Below are positions 1 through 8,580 of a stretch of DNA of 64,000 nt, piece after piece. The position numbers and the translations under genes are program-made. Source of the stretch: Segniliparus sp051660745 (GTDB lineage: Bacteria > Actinomycetota > Actinomycetes > Mycobacteriales > Mycobacteriaceae); NCBI RefSeq assembly GCF_051660745.1, contig NZ_JBOFQF010000019.1, forward strand, positions 26,215-90,214, read 5' to 3'. Below the pieces are notes generated by a model. That model was not told the origin of the DNA, made no database searches, and was given only the letters and a program-made list of their open reading frames with translations. How positions within the stretch are numbered: the stretch's first letter is position 1; each line of letters begins with the position of its first letter.

Positions 1-1
1 A

Positions 2-1063
2 GGCCAGCGAGTCGCGTGGCCGAAGGGCTCGTTCCCCCGCTACGGGAGCGTGGTCACGCGGACCGAGCTGGACCACCGCCTGACACAGGTGGCCGAGGAA
101 TCCGGAGCCAGCCTCCTCTTGGGCCATCGGGCGCATGCGGCGCGGCGCGAGGAGGGCCGGATCGTCGAGGTGGAGCTGCGCTCGACGTCCGACGAGCGTC
201 CCGTGCTGGTGAAGCCCCGGACCGTGCTCGTCGCGGACGGGGTCCGGTCCCGGTTCGGGGCGCTCTTGGGCCGCCAATGGCACCGCGACACCGTGTACGG
301 CACGGCGGTCCGGGCGTTCATGCGGGTGGACGAGCAATGGGAGTGGCTGGTCACGCACCTCGGCCTGAGCACGCCGGAGGGCGACCATCTGCCAGGGTAC
401 GGCTGGCTGTTCCCCCTGGGAGACTCGCGCGGCAACGGGGAGGTCGACGACTCCCCCGGTTTCCTGCTCAACGTCGGGGTCATCCTCTACGCCGCCGCGA
501 AACATCCCGCCAACACGAGCTTGAAGCCGCTCCTCGACCACTATCTCGCCGAGGCGCGCGGACGTTTCGGCCTGCGGGGCGAGCCGATGCAGGTGAAGTC
601 GGCGCTGCTGCCGCTGGGCGGGGCCGTCTCCCCCGTCGCGGGGCCCAACTGGATGCTGCTCGGCGACGCGGCAGGCTGCGTGAACCCCTTCACCGGCGAG
701 GGGATCGACTACGCGCTGGAGACGGGCCGGTTCGCGGTGGAGCACCTGGACGAGGCCGACCACTCCGCGTCCTGGCCGCACCGGCTGAACTACGAGTACG
801 GCTCGATGTTCTCCGCCTCTCGCCGCATCGCCCGAGGTTTCTTCAAGCCGAAGGCGTTCGAAGCCGTCGGCGGCGCGGTCATCCGCTCGCCCCATGCGAT
901 GGACGCGACCGTCCGGCTCATGGCGAACCTCGTCTCGCCCTCCGACAAAGGGCCGCTCACCGGACTGGCCAGGATCGGCGGGACGTTGTCGCAGCGGCGG
1001 GACGCCCACCGCCCGTTCTTCCCGCTCGCCGAGGCCGACCCGCCGGTGCCGCAGCCGCTGTGA
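2..1063 (+). CDS. FAD-dependent geranylgeranyl-reductase-family oxidoreductase (5' partial)
   Basis: The gene enters from the left edge; the reading frame is open from base 2 and stops with TGA at 1061-1063, leaving about 353 residues. A block near residue 220 reads LLGDAAGCVNPFTGEGIDYA, the FAD-ribose/pyrophosphate motif of the geranylgeranyl reductase and menaquinone reductase (MenJ, Rv0561c-like) flavoproteins. The preceding WPKGSFPRYG and TRTELDHRL segments also fit this group. By family it would saturate isoprenoid double bonds, for example of the menaquinone side chain, at the membrane. The N-terminal Rossmann GxGxxG motif lies outside the window. Substrate is not decidable from the sequence. 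Confidence 0.85.
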   Translation, partial: GQRVAWPKGSFPRYGSVVTRTELDHRLTQVAEESGASLLLGHRAHAARREEGRIVEVELRSTSDERPVLVKPRTVLVADGVRSRFGALLGRQWHRDTVYGTAVRAFMRVDEQWEWLVTHLGLSTPEGDHLPGYGWLFPLGDSRGNGEVDDSPGFLLNVGVILYAAAKHPANTSLKPLLDHYLAEARGRFGLRGEPMQVKSALLPLGGAVSPVAGPNWMLLGDAAGCVNPFTGEGIDYALETGRFAVEHLDEADHSASWPHRLNYEYGSMFSASRRIARGFFKPKAFEAVGGAVIRSPHAMDATVRLMANLVSPSDKGPLTGLARIGGTLSQRRDAHRPFFPLAEADPPVPQPL

Positions 1064-1076
1064 CGCGCCTGCGCGC

Positions 1077-2228
1077 CTAGCGCTCCAAGAGCGCGAAGCA
1101 CTCCATGTGGTGGGTCAGCGGGAACGCGTCGAACACCCGGATCTCGCGCACCGTGTACCCGTGCTCGACGTAGAGCCCCACGTCCCTGCTGAACGCCGCC
1201 GTCTCGCAGCCGATGTGGATGATCCGATCGGTCCCGGCGAGGGCGGCGACCACCGCGCGGCCCGCTCCCGCTCGCGGCGGGTCCACAACCGCGACCTGCG
1301 CGCTCGGCAGATCCGGCAGAAGCTTCGCGGTCGAGCCGGACAGCACTTCGACCTGCCGCAGATCCGCGAGCGACTCGACCGCAGCGCGGCTCGACGCGCC
1401 CGCCGAGTCCACCGTGAACACCCGCCCGGCTTGCCCGACCGAGTCCGCGAGCGCCGACGCGAACAAGCCCGCGCCGCCGTAGAGGTCCCAAGCGACAGCG
1501 CCGGGCAGCTCGCCCGCCCACTCGGCCACCAGTGCCGAGTAACGCCGCGCCGCCTCCCGGTGCGGCTGCCAGAACGCCCGCACCGGCAACCGCCATGTCC
1601 GCTCCCCCACGCGTTGCGTCGCGATGCCAGAGCCTTCGAGGCTCCGCCTGCCGTGTTTGCGGTCTGCGAGCTGGATGTGGCGGTCGCCTTCGTCGTCCAC
1701 CACCACGAGGAGCTCCGCTCCTGCCGGGAAACGCCGCTGCGCGAGCCCGTCCAGCGCGCCGGGGACGGGCTGCGGGCAATCGAGCCCCGCCGCCAGCTCC
1801 TTGCTGTGGTAGCGGTGGAACCCGGCCCGGCCCGACTGGTCCACGGCCAGGCGCGTCCTGGTGCGCCAGCCGGTCGGGGCGCCCAACGCCTCGGCGTCGC
1901 CTGCCCACTCGACTCCGCCGAGGCGGGCGAGCTGCTCGGAGGCCACGCGGCCTTTGAGCGCGCGGGCGGCCTCGGGGTCGAGGAAAGCGAGGTCGCAGCA
2001 TCCCGAATCGCCCTTCTCGGCGACCGGGCAGAGCGAAGGCCGCCGGTGGGGCGACGCTTCGAGGACTTCGACAAGGTCCGCGTGCCAGTACGAGCCCTTG
2101 TCTTTGACCACGCGGGCCCGCACGGCCTCGCCGGGCAGCGCGCCGCGCACGAAGACCGCCCGGTTCTCGTATCTGCCGACGGCGCTGCCGCCGTTGGCCA
2201 GGCTTTGGGTGGAGAGTTCGACGAGCAC
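1077..2228 (-). CDS. TrmA/RumA-family tRNA/rRNA (uracil-5-)-methyltransferase
   Basis: A 383-residue class I SAM-dependent RNA methyltransferase. Residues 1-55 form a TRAM-like RNA-binding domain. Cysteines in SLCPVAEKGDSGCCDL plus a later LDCPQP match the four-cysteine iron-sulfur set of RumA-type enzymes. The C-terminal half has WDLYGGAGLF (SAM site), VVDPPRAGAGR (catalytic base loop) and GCETAAFSRD with the nucleophilic cysteine. The GTG start lies 2 nt after the stop of the transglycosylase gene, so the two are co-transcribed after mfd. Closest remembered relative is Rv2689c. The exact uridine target (tRNA U54 or an rRNA uridine) cannot be told from sequence. Confidence 0.87.
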   Translation of the reverse strand: MLVELSTQSLANGGSAVGRYENRAVFVRGALPGEAVRARVVKDKGSYWHADLVEVLEASPHRRPSLCPVAEKGDSGCCDLAFLDPEAARALKGRVASEQLARLGGVEWAGDAEALGAPTGWRTRTRLAVDQSGRAGFHRYHSKELAAGLDCPQPVPGALDGLAQRRFPAGAELLVVVDDEGDRHIQLADRKHGRRSLEGSGIATQRVGERTWRLPVRAFWQPHREAARRYSALVAEWAGELPGAVAWDLYGGAGLFASALADSVGQAGRVFTVDSAGASSRAAVESLADLRQVEVLSGSTAKLLPDLPSAQVAVVDPPRAGAGRAVVAALAGTDRIIHIGCETAAFSRDVGLYVEHGYTVREIRVFDAFPLTHHMECFALLER

Positions 2229-2230
2229 GG

Positions 2231-3043
2231 TCAGAAGCCGATGCCGCCGGCGTAGGCCGCAGCCCGTTTGCGCACGTCGAGGAGGTAGACGGGCGAGTCG
2301 TTGTAGGCCCGGAGCGCGTCCCGCCAACCTTTCGGGGTGGTCATGTCCCCGCCTCGGGAGCACAGGTAGTGCGCCGCCGTGGCGGCCGCGTCGTCGATGT
2401 TGTCCGGGTCGTAGACCCCGTCCCCGTTGCCGTCGACCTTGTTGCGGTCCCAGGTCTCCGGGATGAACTGGAACGGGCCTTTCGCCCGGACGTACACCGG
2501 GTCCCCGTCCGGGGCGGACGGCTCGTACGTGTCCACCATCTTCACGGTCCCGTCGGTGCCGTCGAGGGCGTGGCCGCGAATCCGAGGCCGGACGTCGCCG
2601 TTCTGGGCGATCGTGGCGTTGCCGTGCTCGCCGTTGGAGCTCTCCTTCGACCCGATCCCGGCCACCGTCGTCCACGCGATGCCGCACCCTGGGTCGTTCT
2701 GCCGCGCGAGCGCGGCCGCGTTCGCGTACGCCATGAGCGCCCGTTTCGGGATGCGGGTGCGCCGGGAGATCGGCTCTGCCCAATCGGCGAACAGCTGCGC
2801 GGTCGGCCCCTTGGGGTGCGGCGCGAACAACGCGGGCACCGCCTCGCCCGCAGGCGGCGGCGTGACCTCGATCAACGGACGCTCTTGGGTGGACAGCACA
2901 TACGCGAGCGCGATCACCACGACCATCCCGAAGCAGAACACGGCGGGCCAGAACCACCCTCGGCGCGGACGGGGCCGGGCGGCGGCTGGCGCGGGCGGAA
3001 TGTGCATCGGCGCGCGCAGCTCTGACTCTCTCAACTCGGTCAT
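2231..3043 (-). CDS. Membrane-anchored lytic murein transglycosylase (LpqU-like)
   Basis: A 270-residue SLT-type transglycosylase that would cleave the MurNAc-GlcNAc glycan strand. A basic N terminus is followed by one hydrophobic segment near residues 32-52, then an extracytoplasmic domain. Core motifs are AGIGSKESSNGEHG with the likely catalytic Glu, GPFQFIPETW, and a C-terminal ALRAYNDS. Its ATG overlaps the mfd stop codon as ATGA (3040-3043), with an AGGAG ribosome site inside the mfd end. M. tuberculosis LpqU (Rv1022), also near mfd (Rv1020), is a lipoprotein; here there is no lipobox cysteine, so anchoring is by a transmembrane helix instead. Confidence 0.88.
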   Translation of the reverse strand: MTELRESELRAPMHIPPAPAAARPRPRRGWFWPAVFCFGMVVVIALAYVLSTQERPLIEVTPPPAGEAVPALFAPHPKGPTAQLFADWAEPISRRTRIPKRALMAYANAAALARQNDPGCGIAWTTVAGIGSKESSNGEHGNATIAQNGDVRPRIRGHALDGTDGTVKMVDTYEPSAPDGDPVYVRAKGPFQFIPETWDRNKVDGNGDGVYDPDNIDDAAATAAHYLCSRGGDMTTPKGWRDALRAYNDSPVYLLDVRKRAAAYAGGIGF

Positions 3044-6000
3044 CGGACTCCTCCGCCTGACGCGGCTGGCTGCGGGACCGCCGAGGGCGCGGCGTGGATC
3101 GCGCCGACCACACGACGAACGAAGTCGATCACCGCCGAGCCGTCCGCCTCTTCGGCGGCCTTGCCCACGCCCGGCGAGGGCAGCGGGACCGTCAGCACGC
3201 CGGATGTGGCGCGCCACTGCGAGCCGGGGAACAACCGGGCGAGGCGGACCTGCTGGGAGTCGAGGAGCGCCACCGGCGAGAGCCGCAGCCGCCTGCCGGA
3301 CACCGCCGCCTCGGTGAGCGAGTGGCGGCGGCAGAGGAGTTTGAGCTCCGCGATCTCGCGCAGACGGGCGACCTCGGGCGGGATCGGGCCGTAGCGGTCT
3401 TCGAGCTCGACGATCTTCGCCTGCAGCTGCGCGTGGTCCTCCGCGGCGGCGAGGCCCCGGTACGCCTCGAGCCGCAGCCGCTCGCTCGCGACGTACGTGA
3501 CCGGGATATGCGCGTCCACGGGCAGGTCGATGCGCACGTCGACGGGGACCGAGGGGATCTCCTTCCCGTCGAGCACGGCCCGGTACGCGGCCACCGCCTC
3601 GCCAACGAGGCGGACATAGAGGTCGAAGCCGACCCCGGCGATGTGCCCGGACTGCTCCAGGCCGAGCACGTTGCCAGCGCCCCGGATCTCCAAGTCCCGC
3701 ATCGCCACCGCCATGCCCGAGCCGAGCGAGGAGTGCTGCGCGATGGTGGTGAGGCGCTCGTGCGCGGTCTCGGACAACGAGCGCTCGGGGTCGTAGAGGA
3801 AGTAGGCGAACGCCCGCTCGCCGCCCCGGCCGACGCGGCCCCGCAGCTGGTGCAGCTGGGCGAGGCCGAGCGTGTCCGCGCGCTCCACGATGAGCGTGTT
3901 CGCGTTGGCGATGTCCAAGCCCGACTCCACGATCGTGGTGCAGACGAGGATGTCGTGCTCGCCGCGCCAGAACGCCTCGGCGGTCGCCTCCAGCGCGTCC
4001 TCCCCCATCTGGCCGTGCGCCACTGCCACCCGAGCCTCGGGGACGAGCTCTTTCAGCCGCGCGGCGGTCTTCTCGATGGAGCTGACCCTGTTGTGGATGT
4101 AGAACACCTGGCCGTCGCGCACCAGCTCGCGCCGCAGCGCCGCGGCCACCTGCTTCTCGTCGTGGCCCCCCACGTAGGTGAGCACCGGGAAGCGCTCCTC
4201 GGGCGGGGTGAGGATTGTGGACATGTCGCGGATGCCGGTGAGGCTCATCTCCAACGTCCGGGGGATCGGGGTCGCCGAGAGCGTCAACACGTCCACGTTC
4301 ACCCGCAGCGCCTTGATGTGCTCCTTGTGCTCGACGCCGAAGCGCTGCTCCTCGTCGACGATCACGAGGCCGAGGTCCTTGAACCGGATCTTCGACTGCA
4401 GCACCCGGTGCGTCCCGACGAGGACGTCCACCTCCCCCTCCGCGACCCCGGCGACGGTCTCCTTCGCCTCGGCGGGGTCGGTGAACCGGGACAGGCCTTT
4501 GACCTTGACCGGGAACGGGGCCATCCGCTCGGAGAAAGTCCGCAGATGCTGGTCCGAGAGGAGCGTCGTCGGGGAGAGCACCACGACCTGCTTGCCGTCC
4601 TGCACCGCTTTGAACGCGGCGCGGACCGCGATCTCGGTCTTCCCGAAGCCGACGTCGCCGCAGACCACCCGGTCCATCGGGACTTCGCGCTCCATGTCCG
4701 CCTTCACCTCGCCGATCGTGGTCAGCTGGTCCGGCGTGGGGGCGTGCGCGAACGCCCCTTCCAGCTCCGACTGCCACGGGGTGTCCGGGCCGAAGGCGTG
4801 GCCCTTGGCGGTCTGCCGCGCCGCGTAGAGCTTGACCAGCTCGCCCGCGACCTCGCGCACCGCTTTGCGGGCTTGGCGCTTGGTGTTCGCCCAGTCCGAG
4901 CCGCCCATCTTCGACAACGCGGGGGACTCCCCGCCGACATACCGGGAGAGCTGGTCGAGGGCGTCCATCGGGACGTAGAGCCGGTCCGGCGGGTGGCCGC
5001 GCTTGCTGGAGGAGTACTCCACCACGACGTACTCGCGCCGCGCGCCCGCCACTGTGCGCTCCACCAGCTCGACGAACCGGCCGACTCCGTGCTGGTCGTG
5101 CACCACGTAGTCGCCCGCTTTGAGCGCGAGCGGGTCGACCTGGTCGCGCCTGCGCGTGCCGAGGCGCTTGGGCGGGCCGATGTTCGTCGTCTTCGCGCCG
5201 GTCAGCTCGGCTTCGGTCAGGACAAGCACGGAGCCCAGGCGGCGATCTGCGGCGTTATCGTCGCCTCGCGTACCCTCCTCCCTCCCCAGTACGCGTCGGC
5301 TCCTGCTGCCTTGCAGCTCATCCGCCTGGTTCTCCGTGAGGTTCGGCTCGAACCGCACGCCTTGAGCCAACGCGCCGCGCAGAACAGTCACGACCCCTGG
5401 CTGCGGCGTCTCGCCCGAGGCTCCCGCCCGCACCGGCAGGTCTGCCGCGCGCAGTTGCTCCACGACGCGCTGCACCGTGCCTTGGCCTTGGGCGACCACT
5501 GCCGCCGTGCCGCCCGAGCCGAGCTGGTCCCGCAACGCCGCGACCACGGACTCCAGCGCGGGCTCGCCCGGACGGGCGACCTCGGGCACGGTGAGGCCAA
5601 GCTCGATCTGCCGCGCGTTGGGCAACGACGAGACCTCCCACAGCTCGCAGCCCGCCGCCCGCGCGTCCTCTTGCAGGGAAACCACATCCCGGTAGGCGCA
5701 GGCCACGCGGTCGATCGGAGCCGAGTCCTCGGACGCGACCTGCCAGGCCGCCGCGCGGAACTCCTCGTCGGTGCGGACGAGGTCGCCCGCGCGCGCGACC
5801 ACTCGCTCGATGTCGCCGAGCAGCAGCTGCGTCCCCGGTCCGAGCAGCTCGACGAGGCTGACCAGCGAGTTGACCGACAACACGTCGCGCAACGCCTCCG
5901 CGCCGGGGACCACGACCCCTTCGGCCAGCTTGGCGAGGGCTTCGAGCATGGGCGCGGGCAGCCCGCCGCCCGCAGCCAACGCCGCCGCGCGATCACGAAC

Positions 6001-6771
6001 CGGCTGGGTCAGCAACAGCTCCCGCACCGGCGGCGCGATGAGCTCCGCCCAGTCCTGCCCGGAACCGCTCCCCGCCGCGCCGTTCTCCGTCGTGGTGCCC
6101 AACGAGCGCTGGTCGATCACGGAGAACGACCGCAGCTCGGTGATCTCGTCGCCCCAGAACTGGACTCGGACAGGATGGTCGTCAAGCGGTGAGAACACGT
6201 CGAGGATCCCGCCCCGGACCGCGAAGTCGCCGCGCTCGGCGACCAGGTCCACCCGCGTGTAGCCCAGCGCGGTCAGCCGCTCCGCGAGCAGGGAGAGGTC
6301 GTGCTCGTCGCCGACTCGCAGCCGAGCGGGCTCGACGTCGAGCACAGCGGCTTCGACGGGCTGGATGAACGACCGCACGCTCATGACCGCCACGTCGGGC
6401 GCCTGGCCCGAGTCTTTCCCTAGCGCTGTTTCTTTCCCTAAAAAGCGGCGCAAGCCCCAGAGCCGCTCCCCGACCACCCGAAGGCTCGGCGACAGGCGCT
6501 CATGCGGCAGCGTCTCCCATGCCGGGACGAGGACGACGCGGCGGGCCCCGATGAGGTCGGCGAGCTCCTGCGAGAGCGTCCCGGCCTCACGCTCCCCCGG
6601 CACCACCACCAACGTCCGACCGCGCGCCGCGATCGCCGCGACGACGAACGCGGACGCGCCGGACGGCGCGAGGACCTCGCCGCCGTGGAGTTTCTCGGCC
6701 CCGGTGATCTCGCCGAGGGGCCGCGCGACGAGAGCCTCGAGCCCTGCGAGGGGCAGAGAGGACTCAGACAC
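3040..6771 (-). CDS. mfd: Transcription-repair coupling factor Mfd
   Basis: A 1243-residue protein, close to the usual 1150-1230 of the family. It removes RNA polymerase stalled at DNA lesions and recruits UvrA. Visible parts: a UvrB-homology N terminus, the RNA-polymerase-interaction domain near residues 545-610 (GDYVVHDQHGVGRF), a superfamily 2 translocase with Walker A CGDVGFGKTE near 708, the VIVDEEQRFG box near 806, SATPIPRTLEMS, and VCTTIVESGLDI followed by QLRGRVGRGG. A GTG start at 6771 is chosen because AAGGAG sits 10 nt upstream; longer readings extend through this site. A low-complexity polar insert (about residues 490-515, with GREEGTRGDD) lies between the N-terminal half and the RID and looks lineage-specific. 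Confidence 0.97.
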   Translation of the reverse strand: MSESSLPLAGLEALVARPLGEITGAEKLHGGEVLAPSGASAFVVAAIAARGRTLVVVPGEREAGTLSQELADLIGARRVVLVPAWETLPHERLSPSLRVVGERLWGLRRFLGKETALGKDSGQAPDVAVMSVRSFIQPVEAAVLDVEPARLRVGDEHDLSLLAERLTALGYTRVDLVAERGDFAVRGGILDVFSPLDDHPVRVQFWGDEITELRSFSVIDQRSLGTTTENGAAGSGSGQDWAELIAPPVRELLLTQPVRDRAAALAAGGGLPAPMLEALAKLAEGVVVPGAEALRDVLSVNSLVSLVELLGPGTQLLLGDIERVVARAGDLVRTDEEFRAAAWQVASEDSAPIDRVACAYRDVVSLQEDARAAGCELWEVSSLPNARQIELGLTVPEVARPGEPALESVVAALRDQLGSGGTAAVVAQGQGTVQRVVEQLRAADLPVRAGASGETPQPGVVTVLRGALAQGVRFEPNLTENQADELQGSRSRRVLGREEGTRGDDNAADRRLGSVLVLTEAELTGAKTTNIGPPKRLGTRRRDQVDPLALKAGDYVVHDQHGVGRFVELVERTVAGARREYVVVEYSSSKRGHPPDRLYVPMDALDQLSRYVGGESPALSKMGGSDWANTKRQARKAVREVAGELVKLYAARQTAKGHAFGPDTPWQSELEGAFAHAPTPDQLTTIGEVKADMEREVPMDRVVCGDVGFGKTEIAVRAAFKAVQDGKQVVVLSPTTLLSDQHLRTFSERMAPFPVKVKGLSRFTDPAEAKETVAGVAEGEVDVLVGTHRVLQSKIRFKDLGLVIVDEEQRFGVEHKEHIKALRVNVDVLTLSATPIPRTLEMSLTGIRDMSTILTPPEERFPVLTYVGGHDEKQVAAALRRELVRDGQVFYIHNRVSSIEKTAARLKELVPEARVAVAHGQMGEDALEATAEAFWRGEHDILVCTTIVESGLDIANANTLIVERADTLGLAQLHQLRGRVGRGGERAFAYFLYDPERSLSETAHERLTTIAQHSSLGSGMAVAMRDLEIRGAGNVLGLEQSGHIAGVGFDLYVRLVGEAVAAYRAVLDGKEIPSVPVDVRIDLPVDAHIPVTYVASERLRLEAYRGLAAAEDHAQLQAKIVELEDRYGPIPPEVARLREIAELKLLCRRHSLTEAAVSGRRLRLSPVALLDSQQVRLARLFPGSQWRATSGVLTVPLPSPGVGKAAEEADGSAVIDFVRRVVGAIHAAPSAVPQPAASGGGVR

Positions 6772-7060
6772 GTGAAAGACACTCCTTCGATACACAGTTG
6801 CCGGACCAGTTCCTGGACAGCCGCGAACCGCAGCGGCCGCGCTCTGACGAGCCTGGAGCTGCTCTCCGAAAGTCCTCATCAGGCGCATACGTAGCGGTGG
6901 TGGCCAGTTCGCCGGACTTTCTCCGAAGCAGCTCTCGCGGTCTGCGCCTGACGCGACTGGGACCGCAAAAGCCTACCAGAAGACGCCCGTGCTCCGGCGG
7001 AGGTGCGACGAGGCAGGCTTTCGAAGCCGCGCGAGGCCTGCCGCCGCGAAGCCGCCCCCG
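6772..7060. other. Intergenic region upstream of mfd
   Basis: 289 nt between the mfd start and the MATE gene stop, both on the minus strand. It must hold the mfd promoter; the AAGGAG ribosome site is at the mfd-proximal end. Close to the MATE stop there is a 7-bp inverted repeat, GGCAGGC and GCCTGCC, with a 17-nt loop, a possible terminator stem without a T run. No open frame with family features and no tRNA cloverleaf was found. Confidence 0.45.
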
Positions 7061-8404
7061 CTATGTGACCGGATCGCCAACTCTCGGCGCGCCGAACGAC
7101 CCCGTCACCGCCCAGCTTCCCGAACGCACCCGCCACAGCCCGGCGAGCATCCGCAGGGCCACGAACACGGCCAGCCCGGTCCACACTCCGGCCAAGCCCC
7201 AGCCGAAGAACAGCGAGGCCCAGACCAGCGGCAAGAACCCGCAGAGCGCGCCCGCCATGGTGACCCGCCGGAGGAAGCGGACGTCCCCGCTGCCCATCAG
7301 CACGCCGTCTTGGGCGAAGACCACCCCGCCCAGGACGGTCAGCCCGACGAACAACCACCACGGAACGGCCAAGGAGGCGAGGACAGCACGGTCCGTCGTG
7401 AACAGCCTTGGCACAAAACTGTGTCCACAAATCAGCAACACCGCGCCGCCTGCCCCAAGCCCGGCCGACCAACGGGTCAGCCGCCACGCCAACGCCTTCG
7501 CCTCGTCCGCGCGCCCCGCCCCGAGCGCCGAGCCGACCAACGACTGCGCCGCAATCGCCACCGCGTCGAGGACCAGCGCGGCGAAGGTCCACAACGACAA
7601 CAGGATCTGGTGCCCGGCCAGGGAGGCCGCGCCGAACCGCGCGGCCACCGCCCCAGCCGAGACGAAGCACGCTTGAAAAGCGATGCTGCGCAGCAGGAAC
7701 TCTCGGGCCAAGGCGAGCTGCGCCCGGATCACCGGCCACTGCGGCCGCCAGCTCGGGCGCTCCCGGACCAGCGCGGCCACGAAGAGCGCCGCCGACACCG
7801 CCTGGCCGACGAGGTTCGCCACCGCCGAGCCGACGAGACCCATCCGGGGCGCCCCGAAAAGCCCGAGCGTGAGCGTCGCGGTGAGCGCCGCCGAGAGGGA
7901 GAAGCCGACGACGACGAACCACAACGGCCGCCTGATGTCCTGCAGGCCGCGCATCCAGCCGTTCCCGGCCATTTGGACCAAGATCAGCGGAGCCCCCCAG
8001 AGCGCGACCCGCAACCACGCGGCGGCCTCGTCGGCGATCTGCGGACTGCCCGCGAGCGCGGCCGCCAGCGGGTCCGCCACGAGCAGCCCGACCACCGCGA
8101 ACAACACGCCGAGCACAGCCGCGATCCACGTCGCCTGCACCCCTTCGGCCACAACGCCCTCGCGGTCGCCCGCCCCGTGCTTGCGCGCCGCCCGGCCCGT
8201 CGTGCCGTAGGACAGGAAGACGAACTGCGAGCCCGCCTGGTTCAACACCAGCGCGCCGACCGCGAGACCGGCCAAGGCTTCGGCCCCAAGCCTGCCGACG
8301 ACGGCGGTGTCCCACAGCACGTACAGCGGCTCCGCCGCGAGCACCCCGACGGCGGGCAGCACCAAGGACCAGATCCGACGAGCAGTCACGGGGGCTTCAA
8401 CCAT
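7061..8404 (-). CDS. MATE-family multidrug/cation antiporter (DinF-like)
   Basis: A 447-residue protein made of two homologous halves with about twelve hydrophobic segments and a SLVLPAVGVLAAEPLYVLWD opening typical of MATE/DinF exporters. By family it uses a cation gradient to expel cationic drugs or metabolites across the inner membrane. The ATG at 8404 is preferred; an in-frame GTG lies 24 nt further upstream with no better ribosome site, and still longer readings run into the antisense of the TPP riboswitch. The gene diverges from thiC and shares its intergenic region. Substrate is unknown; the actinobacterial homologue I recall is DinF (Rv2836c). Confidence 0.88.
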   Translation of the reverse strand: MVEAPVTARRIWSLVLPAVGVLAAEPLYVLWDTAVVGRLGAEALAGLAVGALVLNQAGSQFVFLSYGTTGRAARKHGAGDREGVVAEGVQATWIAAVLGVLFAVVGLLVADPLAAALAGSPQIADEAAAWLRVALWGAPLILVQMAGNGWMRGLQDIRRPLWFVVVGFSLSAALTATLTLGLFGAPRMGLVGSAVANLVGQAVSAALFVAALVRERPSWRPQWPVIRAQLALAREFLLRSIAFQACFVSAGAVAARFGAASLAGHQILLSLWTFAALVLDAVAIAAQSLVGSALGAGRADEAKALAWRLTRWSAGLGAGGAVLLICGHSFVPRLFTTDRAVLASLAVPWWLFVGLTVLGGVVFAQDGVLMGSGDVRFLRRVTMAGALCGFLPLVWASLFFGWGLAGVWTGLAVFVALRMLAGLWRVRSGSWAVTGSFGAPRVGDPVT

Positions 8405-8486
8405 GGGAGGAAGTATCTCCCGAACCACCGACAAGGTTTTCGCGTTGTAGTCTGGAGCCTGCGGCCGACAGCCCGGCCGCGCACAT

Positions 8487-8572
8487 CGCTCGGGGGCCCG
8501 TGGACGCGGGCTGAGAGGGCAGGACGACCTGCCGACCGACTGAACCTGTCCGGTTAACACCGACGTAGGGAG
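8487..8572 (+). promoter_or_regulatory. TPP (THI-box) riboswitch controlling thiC
   Basis: The segment has the conserved TPP aptamer elements in order: GCCCGTGGACGCGGGCTGAGA (P2/P3 junction with the CTGAGA core), the variable P3 arm GGCAGGACGACCTGCC, then ACTGAACCTG, GGTTAACACC and CGTAGGGAG. It ends 8 nt before the thiC ATG, so the terminal CGTAGGGAG supplies both the aptamer's 3' strand and the thiC ribosome-binding site (AGGGAG). This predicts translational control: TPP binding closes P1 and hides the ribosome site. No separate intrinsic terminator is visible between aptamer and ATG. Confidence 0.95.
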
Positions 8573-8580
8573 CACTTCAT

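Noticed and set aside
3094..6192. Open frame of 1032 codons antisense to mfd
   Set aside because: It mirrors mfd codon structure in a GC-rich gene, is Arg/His/Leu-rich and has no family motif or ribosome site.
6790..7060. tRNA-like TTCGAA segment upstream of mfd
   Set aside because: No acceptor, D or anticodon stem can be paired around it; only a 7-bp inverted repeat is real.
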